Of a DNA stretch of 64,000 nt, positions 33,577 through 42,397 are shown in pieces. Below the pieces are notes generated by a model. That model had not been told where the DNA came from, made no database searches, and saw only the letters and a program-made list of their open reading frames with translations. Each line of letters begins with the position of its first letter. The stretch's first letter is position 1. A program made the translations under genes and the position numbers. The stretch is from Nonomuraea sediminis (GTDB taxonomy: Bacteria > Actinomycetota > Actinomycetes > Streptosporangiales > Streptosporangiaceae), in assembly GCF_018531495.1 (NCBI RefSeq), contig NZ_JAHDTI010000003.1, forward strand, positions 1,178,001 to 1,242,000. The letters are read 5' to 3'.

Positions 33577-34544
33577 TGTCGCGTCCTCGGGTCCAGGACC
33601 ACGTAGGCCAGGTCGGCCAGGAAGTTGGCCACCAGCACCGCCAGCGAGATCACCAGGAAGATGCCCTGCATGAGGGGGAAGTCCTCGTTCTCCACCGCCT
33701 TGAGCAGCGCCGAGCCGATCCCCGGGTAGGAGAAGACGATCTCGGTCAGCACCGAGCCGCCCACCACGAAGCCCAGGCTCAGCGCGAAGCTGGTGATGTT
33801 GGGCAGGATCGCGTTGCGCGCGGCGTAGGACCACATGACGCGGCGGCTGGTCAGCCCCTTGGCCTCGGCCATCACCACGTAGTCCTCGCCGAGCGTGGTC
33901 ACCATCACGTTGCGCATGCCGAGGATCCGGTCGGCCATCGAGGCCGCCACGATCGTCACCGCCGGCAGCACCGCGTGGTAGGCCACGCTCCCGGCGAACT
34001 CGCCCGTCCAGCCCGGGTCCACGTCCAGCGAGTAGGCCCGGGTCGTCGGGAACCACCCCAGCACCGTGCCGAACCCGAACGCCAGGATCAGCGCCACCCA
34101 GAAGTACGGCACGGCGTGCATGAACGTGGCCGCCGGCAGCACCCCGTCGAGCCAGGTGCCCCGCTTCCAGGCCATCAGCACGCCGAGCGAGGTGCCCACC
34201 AGGTAGCTGATCAGCGTGGCCACCCCGACCAGCCCGATCGTCCACGGCAGCGCCTCCGCGATGACCGAGGAGACCTCCGTGGGGAAGAACGTGATCGAGC
34301 GGCCCAGCTCGCCGTGGAGCAGGTTGCCCAGATAGTGGAAGTACTGCTGCCACAAGCCCGCGTCGCTGAGACCGAAGGCCCGCTTCATCGCGTCGATCGC
34401 GGCCGGATCCAGGTTGCCCTTCATCCGCGCCACCAGCAGCTCCACCGGATCCCCCGGCATGAGCCGGGGGATCAGGAAGTTGAGCGTGACCGCGGCCCAG
34501 GCCGTCAGCAGGTAGAACCCGAGCCGCCTTGCCAGAAACCTCAC
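33573..34544 (-). CDS. ABC transporter permease (DppB/OppB-like)
   Basis: 323 residues. The start 'RFLARRLGFYLLTAWAAVTL', then FLIPRLMPGDPVE, is the OppB signature; the EAA loop is 'AEAKGLTSRRVMWSYAARNA'. Six membrane helices. The ATG overlaps the stop of the substrate-binding protein by 4 bp. With DppC it forms the translocation pore. Confidence 0.94.
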   Translation of the reverse strand: MRFLARRLGFYLLTAWAAVTLNFLIPRLMPGDPVELLVARMKGNLDPAAIDAMKRAFGLSDAGLWQQYFHYLGNLLHGELGRSITFFPTEVSSVIAEALPWTIGLVGVATLISYLVGTSLGVLMAWKRGTWLDGVLPAATFMHAVPYFWVALILAFGFGTVLGWFPTTRAYSLDVDPGWTGEFAGSVAYHAVLPAVTIVAASMADRILGMRNVMVTTLGEDYVVMAEAKGLTSRRVMWSYAARNAILPNITSFALSLGFVVGGSVLTEIVFSYPGIGSALLKAVENEDFPLMQGIFLVISLAVLVANFLADLAYVVLDPRTRQ

Positions 34545-36157
34545 GTGCCCGCCGGCTTCAGGTGCAGCAGGACGACCGCCGCGTCGGGCGAGGAGTACGG
34601 CGAGGGCATCGCGTACGGGTCCTGCTCGCTGGGCCAGCCGGTGTACTTGCTGGTGCGGAACTCCGCCCAGGAGGGGCTGTAGAACAGCGGCACCACCGGC
34701 AGCTTCTCCACCATGATCTTGCCGAGCCCCTGGACGGCCTGCTGCTGCTTGGCCAGATCCTCGGTGGCGGCGTAGTCCGCGATCAGCTTGTCGGTGGCCG
34801 CGTCCTTCCAGCGCTCGTAGTTGGCTGAGCCGGCCTTGCCCACCGGCATCGCGAGCGGGCCGTACATGAGGAAGCGCAGCTGCTCGTACGGCGTCGGCCC
34901 GACGTCGGCTCCCCTGATCGACAGGTCGTAGTCGCCCTTGTTCACCTTGGACACCCAGTCGGCGAACGCGACGCCCCTGGTCTCGACCTTGATGCCGACC
35001 TTGGCCAGGTCCTCCCTGATGAGCTGGGCGCAGTTCACCCAGTCGGTGAACGGCGAGGGCACCAGCAGGGTGAAGCTCAGCTTGGCCGGGTCGACGCCCT
35101 TGAGCAGTTCCTTGGCCTTCTCGACGTCGACCTTGAAGGCGGCGTCCTTGTACTCCGGCGGCAGGTAGGCCTCGCCGCCCGGCATCGTCACGGTCGTCGG
35201 GTGCGCCACGTGCGTGTATCCGCGTTCGGCGATCTGGACGAGCTTGTCCCTGTCGACGGCCAGGCTGATGGCCTGCCGTACCTCCGGCTTGGCCAGCACC
35301 GGGTTGGTCAGGTTCGGCAGCAGGTTGACCACGCCCTCGGGCGGGAAGAAGAACTTGTTCTGGTCCGGCTTGCCCTGGACGAAGATCTTCTGGATGTCCG
35401 GCACGAAGGCGCCCGCCCAGTCCAGCTCACCCTGCTGCAGCGCGTTCTGCACGGCGTTGGCGGTGTAGGCGGGGAACTTCAGCGTGGGCACCTGCGGCTT
35501 GCCCGGCTGCCAGTAGGCGTCGTTCTTCACCATCTCGTACAGCTGCGCGCTGAACTTCGACAGCTTGTACGGGCCCGTGCCGACCGGCTTGGGATTGGTG
35601 AAGGTGACCGGGTTCTCCTTCTCGAACAGGTGCTTGGCCACGATCGCGGAGCTGCCGGCGATGTTGAAGAGCTTGGCGTAGGAGGTGGTGGTGAAGTCGA
35701 TCCGCACCTTGTCGGGGGCCAGGACCTTGGCGCCGGCGACGTCCAGGGCGCTCTTGTTGAGCTCCGGGTACGTCTTCATCGTGTCGAAGGTGAAGGCGAC
35801 GTCGTCGGCGGTGAACGGCCGGCCGTCGCTCCACTTGACGCCCTGGCGGAGGGTGAAGGTGAGGGACTTGCCGTCGTTGGACCACTCGTGCTTGGTGGCC
35901 AGCCAGGGGGTGACCTCGCCTGGTTTGAGCTTGTTGAAGTACTCCAGGGTCTCGTAGATCATCCCGGTGGTGCCGAAGTTCACGTTCTCCAGGTGGAAGG
36001 GGTTGAAATCCTCCTGGAAGGTGCCGGCGTCCACGGCGTGGATGACCAGCGGCTTGCCAGTCGTGTTCGCACCTTGTCCGGATTTTTCACCATTTCCAGA
36101 TGAGCAGGCGGAAACGGCGAGGAGTAGGGCTGCGGCGGCTACCAGGGCTTTTCTCAT
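34541..36157 (-). CDS. ABC transporter substrate-binding lipoprotein (SBP_5 family)
   Basis: 538 residues. Lipobox LAVSAC puts the acylated Cys at residue 18, so it is tethered outside the membrane. Family 5 blocks are present: 'YETLEYFNKLKPGEVTPWLA', 'LRQGVKWSDGRPFTADDVAF', and 'VRQAISLAVDRDKLVQIAERG'. This family binds peptides, opines, nickel or oligosaccharides. The operon partners (PIG-L deacetylase, acetyltransferase) hint at an N-acetylated or amino-sugar ligand, which is inference. A 122-bp gap separates it from the PIG-L gene; it contains short perfect palindromes at 36189-36200 and 36266-36279. Confidence 0.93.
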   Translation of the reverse strand: MRKALVAAAALLLAVSACSSGNGEKSGQGANTTGKPLVIHAVDAGTFQEDFNPFHLENVNFGTTGMIYETLEYFNKLKPGEVTPWLATKHEWSNDGKSLTFTLRQGVKWSDGRPFTADDVAFTFDTMKTYPELNKSALDVAGAKVLAPDKVRIDFTTTSYAKLFNIAGSSAIVAKHLFEKENPVTFTNPKPVGTGPYKLSKFSAQLYEMVKNDAYWQPGKPQVPTLKFPAYTANAVQNALQQGELDWAGAFVPDIQKIFVQGKPDQNKFFFPPEGVVNLLPNLTNPVLAKPEVRQAISLAVDRDKLVQIAERGYTHVAHPTTVTMPGGEAYLPPEYKDAAFKVDVEKAKELLKGVDPAKLSFTLLVPSPFTDWVNCAQLIREDLAKVGIKVETRGVAFADWVSKVNKGDYDLSIRGADVGPTPYEQLRFLMYGPLAMPVGKAGSANYERWKDAATDKLIADYAATEDLAKQQQAVQGLGKIMVEKLPVVPLFYSPSWAEFRTSKYTGWPSEQDPYAMPSPYSSPDAAVVLLHLKPAGT

Positions 36158-36279
36158 GGGGGGTTTGCCTTTCCTGTGCCTGCGGTCCGAGGAGCTCCTC
36201 CTGCTTCCCGGTCCGCTCTGTGGTGCTTCACCCGTGCGCCCTCGAGCCCTCCTGGTCTTGGCTCTCGCGCCCGGGCGCG

Positions 36280-37014
36280 TCAGTTCTCGTTGTTCGGGCC
36301 GTTCTCGTTGTTCGGTCCGAAATGTGTGAGGCGGAGGTCGCGGGAGCCCTTGGGGGCGGCGAAGGCCTGGGCGCGGCGGAAACCGGCGGGCGCGCCGCGG
36401 ACGATCGTCAGCGCGCGGTAGTAGTCCACGTACGGGAAGCCGTAGGTCTCGCCGCGGGCGAAGGCGTAGCCCGTGATCGCCTGCGACCAGACCTCGTAGG
36501 CCTCCTCCCGCAGGTCGACGAAGACGTCAGGGGCGAAGCCCTCGGCGTCCTCCCAGTTGTCGGCGTAGTAGAGCTCGCTCGCCCAGTACGCGGGATGCTC
36601 GCGCTCCAGCGTCTTCAGCCCGCCGAAGAACCGGGCGTCCTGGACGATGCGGTGCGTGCGGGAGTGGTCCTTGTGGATCGACGCGCTCCAGTGGGTCAGG
36701 ATGACGTCCGGTCGCAGTTCCCTGATCAGGTCGCCGACGCGCATCTTGACGTCGTCGTCCTCGGGCAGCAGCCCGTCCTCGTAGTCCAGGAACCTCACTC
36801 CGGCGCCGATCCTGTCGGCGAACGTCTCGGCCTCCTCCCGCTTCTGCTTGGCGTACTCGGCCACCGGCGTGCGCGGATGCCCCCGCTCCCCCAGCGTCAG
36901 GTGCAGCAGCGTCGCCCGGTCTCCGTTCATCACCTGCTGGGCCAGTACGGCTCCCGCGGTCAGGTCGAGGTCGCCCGCGTGCGCCCCGATCGCCAGCACG
37001 TGGATCCCGCTCAC
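36280..37014 (-). CDS. PIG-L/LmbE family deacetylase
   Basis: 244 residues from GTG 37014 (VSGIHVLAIGAHAGDLDLTA), overlapping the GNAT stop as GTGA. The metal site is HAGDLD (in place of the usual HPDD) plus the downstream His pair of 'SIHKDHSRTHRIV'; zinc-dependent N-deacetylation is the family reaction (as in MshB or GlcNAc-PI deacetylase). Other blocks: 'LHLTLGERGH', 'FLDYEDGLLPEDD', 'RPDVILTHW'. The C-terminus ends in a small duplication (FGPNNENGPNNEN, DNA 36280-36318). It sits between an acetyltransferase gene and the ABC importer genes. A perfect 14-bp palindrome (36266-36279) directly abuts the stop. Confidence 0.92.
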   Translation of the reverse strand: MSGIHVLAIGAHAGDLDLTAGAVLAQQVMNGDRATLLHLTLGERGHPRTPVAEYAKQKREEAETFADRIGAGVRFLDYEDGLLPEDDDVKMRVGDLIRELRPDVILTHWSASIHKDHSRTHRIVQDARFFGGLKTLEREHPAYWASELYYADNWEDAEGFAPDVFVDLREEAYEVWSQAITGYAFARGETYGFPYVDYYRALTIVRGAPAGFRRAQAFAAPKGSRDLRLTHFGPNNENGPNNEN

Positions 37015-38228
37015 CCGGTCCTCCTCATCACGTGGAAGCGCCTGGTCACGGTGTAACCGGCCTTCGCGTACAGGTGGCCCGCCGGGCTCTGCTCGCCCGT
37101 CCACAGGAACCATGAGGAGTGCAGGCCCTCGGCCCGCATCCGCGTCATCGTCAGGTGCAGCAGGATCTTCCCCAGCCCGGTCCCCTGCAGCTCCGGATCA
37201 ACCCCGAAGGGCCCAAACCTCTCCCCGACCCCCCGATAGGCCCCATACAACGCAAACCCCACAATCCGCGCGCCACCAGCGTCGTTGCCTTCGGCGGTTT
37301 TTGTGGCGTCGGCGACGTTGGCGTCTTCGCTGGCCTTGGCAGCTTCGGCGGCGTTGACAGCTTTGGCGTCTTCGGCGGTTTTGGTGGAGTTGGCGCCTTC
37401 GCTGGCCTTGCCTGTTTCGGCGGCGTTGCCGGCCTTGGCAGCTTCGGTGGTCTTGGCGGCGCTGGTGGCGCTGGCGGCGCTGGTGACACTGGCGGCGCTC
37501 GCAGCTTCGGTGGCGTTGGCGGCGTTGGTGTCTTTAGTGGCGATGACGATGCGGGCTGGTGTTCTGTGGGCTCGGATGGCCTCGCCCCAGTCGGGGTTGA
37601 ACCGGTCAGCCGCGAAACGTATGAGCTCGGGCAACTCCCCGTCCCGGGGGCTGCGGAAGCCGTACCCCTCGCTCTCCCGCTGAGCCTGCAGACCGTGCAC
37701 GTCGTCCGGCGTCACGTAGCCGACCAGCGACCGATCCATCGCCACCGGAGAGTAGAGCGTCGTGAACCCGAGCCGCTCAAGCAGCCGGAACCCCTCCGGG
37801 TACGCCTCGGGATCGGCCCCCGGTAACACGTAGTTCGGCGTATACGACGCGAAGTCCACCCGCACCCGCCCCTGCCCCCGCAGGAACGCCACGGCCTCCT
37901 CGACCAACCGCCGCCCTAACCCGCTCCCCCGGTACTCGGGCACGACGAAGAAGAACGGAATCCACCCCGCCTCGGGCTCCAGATCAGTGCCGGGCGCCAG
38001 CGGGGTAAGCCTCCGCACGCCGTACGCACACCCGACGACCTGCCCGTCGACCACGGCGACCCGCAGCCCCTCGGGATCGAAGTTCGGATCGAGCAACACG
38101 CAGTCGCGAAACCATCCGGGAGTGGTGGGGTCGGCCCGCAAGCTGCGATTCCAGGCCTCGACCAGGGAGCCCTCATCTCCTGCGGCAAACGCCCGCACGG
38201 CGACCTCGGCCAATGGTGGTCCTCTCAC
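37011..38228 (-). CDS. Double-GNAT acetyltransferase with low-complexity insertion
   Basis: 405 residues. First GNAT domain: acetyl-CoA loop PEYRGSGLGRRLVEEAV (near residue 97). Second domain: 'VDPELQGTGLGKILLHL' near 345. Between 'PARIVIATKD' and 'GARIVGFALYG' (about residues 228-313; DNA about 37290-37545) there is an 85-residue block made almost only of Ala, Thr, Lys, Glu, Asn, Ser and Asp in short repeats (KTTEAAKAGNAAETGKASEG). It would normally be a short beta-hairpin loop. First gene of the ABC operon; stop overlaps the PIG-L start. Start uncertain: GTG 38228 or TTG 38213, the latter with GAGAGG in front. Confidence 0.85.
   Translation of the reverse strand: MRGPPLAEVAVRAFAAGDEGSLVEAWNRSLRADPTTPGWFRDCVLLDPNFDPEGLRVAVVDGQVVGCAYGVRRLTPLAPGTDLEPEAGWIPFFFVVPEYRGSGLGRRLVEEAVAFLRGQGRVRVDFASYTPNYVLPGADPEAYPEGFRLLERLGFTTLYSPVAMDRSLVGYVTPDDVHGLQAQRESEGYGFRSPRDGELPELIRFAADRFNPDWGEAIRAHRTPARIVIATKDTNAANATEAASAASVTSAASATSAAKTTEAAKAGNAAETGKASEGANSTKTAEDAKAVNAAEAAKASEDANVADATKTAEGNDAGGARIVGFALYGAYRGVGERFGPFGVDPELQGTGLGKILLHLTMTRMRAEGLHSSWFLWTGEQSPAGHLYAKAGYTVTRRFHVMRRTG
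37287..37545. repeat. Minisatellite-like expansion inside the GNAT gene
   Basis: Short imperfect repeats built from 'ggcgttggcggc', 'cttcggcggcgttg' and 'ttggcagcttcggtgg' blocks fill this interval. The minus-strand reading stays in frame and gives Ala-rich text (xAAxxTEAAxA). Unlike the surroundings, all three frames of the opposite strand are also open, giving simple-sequence proteins. Confidence 0.75.
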
Positions 38229-38646
38229 CTTGGTACTTGATGAAAGGCTTTCCCACAGTTGACCCCCGGGTCAATAAGATCCAGGAAGAAATTTTCTCCC
38301 CCACCCACCCCCCAGAAACTTTCCTTCGCCCTCACTCCACCCCCCACCAGCCCAAACCCACCCACCCCCAACCGCGACTTCCCAAACACAACCTCCGCCC
38401 ACCCACCCACTCCCGCCTTGACCCCAGCGCCCACCCCCTCAGCGCGTCCGTCGCTCATCCCACCCCCGCACTCGCCGCAGTCCCCACCCTGCGTGCCTTC
38501 CACTCATCCCCCGCCCGCAATGCCCCGCTCTCGTCCCAGCGCGACCTCCCGAGTGCCGCCCTTCACCCACCCCACACCTGCCCACTCCAACCCCACCCTC
38601 TCCCGAACGCGCAGGGACTCGAACGTGACCGGCACGCGTTACCTGA
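38229..38646. other. Gene-less, strongly C-rich, G-poor stretch
   Basis: From about 38280 to 38620 the plus strand is dominated by C and A (cccaccccccagaaactttc type sequence, repeated 'cccaccc' and 'caaaccc' blocks) with few Gs, a sharp strand asymmetry unlike the rest of the window. Open frames here give Pro/Thr/His-rich, non-protein-like text. It separates the ABC operon promoter (right edge of the GNAT gene) from the 3' end of the SARP-like regulator. Confidence 0.65.
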
Positions 38647-41600
38647 TCAGCTGCAAGCTCTGGAGGTTCCCGACTGGGTGAGCTCCACGAGGACGTCACG
38701 CATGTACCCGAGAGCGGCGCGGTCGTCGATGTGATGCCCGGGTTCCGAGCCCTGCCGCCCACTGGCAGCGACCTTGGCGGCGGCTTCGGAGACGAGCGTC
38801 CGCACGGCCAGAGCGCCGAAGTCGTTGACCGCCTCGAGATACCCGAGCATGCGGGCCGCCTCCGCGAGCCGGTCGATCGCGGCCATCATGTTGATGAATT
38901 CGATGCACACGACACTGGCGGCGATCACGTTGTCGGTCTCGATCAGCTCGTCGATGTGAGACCGAAGGAGTCGGAAGGCTCGCGGCCGGTCACCGCGCCG
39001 GAACACGGATCTGGCCTCGGTGGCCTTGTTGGCCGACAGCGTGCCCAGAGGGATGTCGACCCGGGCCGCCTCGTCGAAACACCGATCGGCCTCGTCCTGC
39101 CGCCCCTGGAACGAGGCGGAGTAGCCAAGGGTCTGCAGCGCCCAGTGCAGGAGGGTCGGCGGACCGTTGATCCGGTACCGATCCGCCAGGGCCGAGACCG
39201 ACGTGTCGACCTGCTCGAAACGCCCGATGCCCAGCAGCGTCCCCGCCGACGTCATCTCCAGGAACGCCGCCAGGTCCTGCTCACCCTGGCGGCGCAGCTC
39301 GGCCACGGCGTCCGGCAGGCACCGCAGCAGGCCCTCGCCATCGCCGGTCGCGTAGGCGTGCGCGTAGCGGCTCAGCGCTCGGCGCGGCTCGCCGTACTGG
39401 TCCGCCACCTGACGGAAGCCTGCCGGGTTGGCGTTCTGGGTGTGGCGCTCGGCGACCCAGACGAGCCAGAAGGCGCGCAGGTCCTGGTCCTCCGCCGAGG
39501 TCGCGGCCAGGAGGTTCTCGGCCCAGCCGCCGAGCTCCTGCCGTCCCCGCAGGGGGAGCTCCGTGACGATCGGACGGATCAGCGCGTCGGCCAGCCGCGG
39601 GTCTCCATCCGCGCATGCCCACGTCACGGCCGCCCGCAGGTTCGCCCACAGCTCGCCGAGTCGAGCCACGCCCTCGATCTCGCCCGGGCCCGTAAGCAGG
39701 CCGTGGATGTGGGTGACTTCGCGCAGGCACCAGCGCGCGTGGAGTCCGGCGGCCAGGTCGGCATGACCGCGCTCACGCAGGTGCTCGGCTGCGAACTGGC
39801 GAACGGGTTCCAGCAGCCGGAAGCGCCGGCCGTACGGTCCGAAATCAACAGTGACAATCGACCGCGCGACCAGGTCGCCCAGCAGGTCGTCGACTTCTTG
39901 ATCGTCGGCGACCGCCTGCGCGGCGCCGAGGTCGAACGGTGCGGTGAAGACGGACAGGCGCTGGAACAGCGTCTGCTCGGCCTCCGTGAGCAGGTCGTAG
40001 GACCATTGAATGGCGGCCCGCAGCGTCCGATGCCGCGCGGCGCCGGTGCGGCGGCCACCGGTCAGCCGGAGACGATCATCGAGCCTGGCGACGAGGTCGA
40101 CCGGCCGGTGGCTGATCGTCCGGGCAGCGGCCAGCTCGATGGCCAGCGGTATGCCATCGAGGCGCCGGCAGATCTCCTCGACGTGGCGATGGTGCTCCCG
40201 CGCGTCGTAGGTCCGATCGGCGGCGAGCGCGCGGGCGTGGAACAGCTCGGCGCCCGCTGTCGGATCCAGCGGTCCCACGACCAGAACCTGTTCGTCCTGT
40301 ACGGCAAGCCGTTCCCGTGCCGTGGCCAGCACCCGCACCTGCGGGCAGCCCGCCACGACGGCCTGGACGAGACCGGCCGCGCCGTCGAGGACGTGTTCGC
40401 AGTTGTCGATGACCAACAGCGCCGGGCGCGAGCGCAGGGCCGCGACGATCGACTGGGTCAGGGTGTGTCCCGGACGCTGCGCCACGCCCAACGCGTCGGC
40501 GACCGCGCGGGGCACGTCTTCCGGCGATGTGATCTCCGCCAGCTCGACCAGCCATGCATCCCACCCTCGATGGCCGGACGCCGCGTGAGCCGCCGCCAGC
40601 GCTAGCTGGGTCTTGCCGATTCCTCCCGGTCCCACCAGGGTCACGACCCGGGACCGTTCGAGTGCCTCGGCGACAACCGGCATGTCCCCATCACGACCGA
40701 AGAGGCGGCCCACACCAAGGGGAAGGTGGCCCTGCCGGATCCCGGGCAACCGTATCGGCGGATACTCACCCTCACCGATCTGGACGATGCGCAGGTCGCC
40801 CTCCAGGTGAAACCACCCGAGATCGCGCAGGTCACCCCGCTCAAGAAGCCCCGCCGTAGCCCCCGACGCCAAGATCTGCCCACCACACCCGGCAGCAGCG
40901 ATCCCCACGGCCACCTGCACCGCAGCACCGCCGTACCCCGCACCCACCTCCTCCGACTGACCGGTATGCAGCCCAACCCGCACCCCCGGCTCCCCAGACC
41001 CCCCGGCATGCAAGCCAACCCGCACACCCGACTCCGCACCGACCCCCGCTTCGGCCCCGCCAGTGTGCAAGCCAACCTGCACACCCGACTCCACACTGAC
41101 GGCCGCGACCTCCTCCTCAGACTCGCCGGTATGCAGCCCGATCCGCACCCCCAACTCGACACCGAACCCCGAAGCCGCCTCCCCAGACCCGCCAGCGCGC
41201 TGGTCCATCCGCGCACCCGGCTCGACATCGTCGTGCCAGCGTTCGTCGGCGGCCGATCGTTGCAGCCGGGTCGCCCACGCGGCGGCGTCATCGGCCCGAT
41301 GGAAGGCCACCCCGACCGACTCGGTGCCGACGGCGAAGACGTAACCGTCGTGCCGGTCTGCCGCCGCCCGGATGAGCTGTTCCAGGCGGGCCGTCGCCAC
41401 ACGAGGCGTCGCCAGGCCCGCGACCTGCGCGAAGCCGAAGGTCACTGTCCCGTTCGGACGGCGGGGCGGCGCGTGCTCCGGTACGGCGGGGCCGCGCAGC
41501 CGCTCGTCGTGGTCGAGGATCCGTGACTCGAGCTCGCGCAACCCCGGCCCGGGTTCGACCCCGAGCTGCGTGACGAGCTGGTGCCGGGCCCGCTGGTAGG

Positions 41601-42189
41601 CCGCGAGGGCGTCGGCCTGGCGGCCAACCCGGTACAAAGCTGTCATCAGCAGGGCCCAGAGACCTTCGCGGAGGGGATGGCGCTCCGCGAGCTCCGCCAA
41701 CGAGCCGATGACCTCCCGCGGCTCGGACTCTACGCGTCGTTCGAGGTCGGCCTCGACAGCGCTCAGCCACTGCTCGGTCAGACCGGCCACCGCCGCCGCG
41801 AGGCCGGGCGCGTCCAGTCCCGCGAGAGGAGTTCCGCCCCACTGCGCGAGTGCCCCGTCGAGATCACCCTCGCGGAGGCAGCGACGAAAGCGCGTCACAT
41901 CGACCGCGTCAGGCGCCACCTCGAGGCGATAGGCGGCGCCCACCCGCACGATCATGTCGGGACCGAGGCTCTTGCGCAGCTGGGCCACGTGCCATTGCAG
42001 AGTCTTGTCCGCGGTTCGCGGGGGCGCGTCACCCCAAACGAGCTCCACCAGGCGCGACACCGGCAGCGGTGTCCCAGGCGACAGGGCCAGCGCCGCAAGC
42101 ACCGTCTGCGACTTCGCCGAACCTATGTCGACCGGCTCGCCGTCCTCGGTAGCGACACGGACACCACCGAGCAGACCGATCCGCACCAC
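38647..42189 (-). CDS. Very large SARP/AfsR-like regulator with cyclase-like domain and NB-ARC
   Basis: 1180 residues from GTG 42189 (VVRIGLLGGVRV); the frame upstream is not protein-like. Order: OmpR-type winged helix (1-90), BTAD (95-240, ending 'LVTQLGVEPGPGLRELES'), a degenerate class III nucleotide-cyclase-like domain (about 245-450, 'VTFGFAQVAGLATPR'), an STAND/NB-ARC ATPase with P-loop GPGGIGKTQ at about 521 and Walker B 'ALLVIDNCEH', and a C-terminal helical repeat region. In the cyclase-like domain the 'VRIGLHTG' hairpin is repeated four times (about 346-413). Regulators of this build activate transcription after an ATP-dependent switch, often for secondary metabolism; the target here is unknown. 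Confidence 0.9.
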   Translation of the reverse strand: MVRIGLLGGVRVATEDGEPVDIGSAKSQTVLAALALSPGTPLPVSRLVELVWGDAPPRTADKTLQWHVAQLRKSLGPDMIVRVGAAYRLEVAPDAVDVTRFRRCLREGDLDGALAQWGGTPLAGLDAPGLAAAVAGLTEQWLSAVEADLERRVESEPREVIGSLAELAERHPLREGLWALLMTALYRVGRQADALAAYQRARHQLVTQLGVEPGPGLRELESRILDHDERLRGPAVPEHAPPRRPNGTVTFGFAQVAGLATPRVATARLEQLIRAAADRHDGYVFAVGTESVGVAFHRADDAAAWATRLQRSAADERWHDDVEPGARMDQRAGGSGEAASGFGVELGVRIGLHTGESEEEVAAVSVESGVQVGLHTGGAEAGVGAESGVRVGLHAGGSGEPGVRVGLHTGQSEEVGAGYGGAAVQVAVGIAAAGCGGQILASGATAGLLERGDLRDLGWFHLEGDLRIVQIGEGEYPPIRLPGIRQGHLPLGVGRLFGRDGDMPVVAEALERSRVVTLVGPGGIGKTQLALAAAHAASGHRGWDAWLVELAEITSPEDVPRAVADALGVAQRPGHTLTQSIVAALRSRPALLVIDNCEHVLDGAAGLVQAVVAGCPQVRVLATARERLAVQDEQVLVVGPLDPTAGAELFHARALAADRTYDAREHHRHVEEICRRLDGIPLAIELAAARTISHRPVDLVARLDDRLRLTGGRRTGAARHRTLRAAIQWSYDLLTEAEQTLFQRLSVFTAPFDLGAAQAVADDQEVDDLLGDLVARSIVTVDFGPYGRRFRLLEPVRQFAAEHLRERGHADLAAGLHARWCLREVTHIHGLLTGPGEIEGVARLGELWANLRAAVTWACADGDPRLADALIRPIVTELPLRGRQELGGWAENLLAATSAEDQDLRAFWLVWVAERHTQNANPAGFRQVADQYGEPRRALSRYAHAYATGDGEGLLRCLPDAVAELRRQGEQDLAAFLEMTSAGTLLGIGRFEQVDTSVSALADRYRINGPPTLLHWALQTLGYSASFQGRQDEADRCFDEAARVDIPLGTLSANKATEARSVFRRGDRPRAFRLLRSHIDELIETDNVIAASVVCIEFINMMAAIDRLAEAARMLGYLEAVNDFGALAVRTLVSEAAAKVAASGRQGSEPGHHIDDRAALGYMRDVLVELTQSGTSRACS
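40950..41180. repeat. Intragenic repeats in the SARP cyclase-like domain
   Basis: Four related blocks (plus-strand cores near 40965, 41008, 41064 and 41131, pattern gcatgcaagccaacccgcac) encode, on the minus strand, copies of V-R/Q-V/I-GLH-T/A-G separated by Glu/Gly/Ser-rich spacers. Spacing is irregular (about 43, 56 and 67 bp), so this is an old, diverged expansion. Confidence 0.75.
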
Positions 42190-42397
42190 AGGGCTGCTCC
42201 AGGATGTCGACCTCCGCCGAGATTGCCACACCCCCGAACACCCGGCAAGCCCACCGCCCCCACACCAGGACCCCACCGTCAGCACACCGGCGTCGGCGAC
42301 CATTGGCGCGCCGCCATCGATTTCCTGGCTCGCCACCCTCCGGGGCCGGTCGGGAGCCGAATCACGGCGAAGAGCAGCTGACTTACGGAGCGAGAAT
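42190..42397. promoter_or_regulatory. Divergent promoter region, SARP-like regulator / DUF4386
   Basis: 208 bp between the GTG of the SARP-like gene and the ATG of the DUF4386 gene. It must hold both promoters, and its right end has 'cttacggagcgagaat' with a GGAG ribosome binding site. I see no clear direct repeats of the SARP type. The divergent layout makes the DUF4386 gene a candidate target. Confidence 0.4.

Noticed and set aside
38259..38681. A 140-codon Pro/Thr/His-rich plus-strand frame
   Set aside because: It results from the C-rich tract; no ribosome binding site and no protein-like composition.
38731..40605. 624-codon plus-strand frame opposite the SARP-like regulator
   Set aside because: Antisense shadow; the minus strand has BTAD and NB-ARC motifs.
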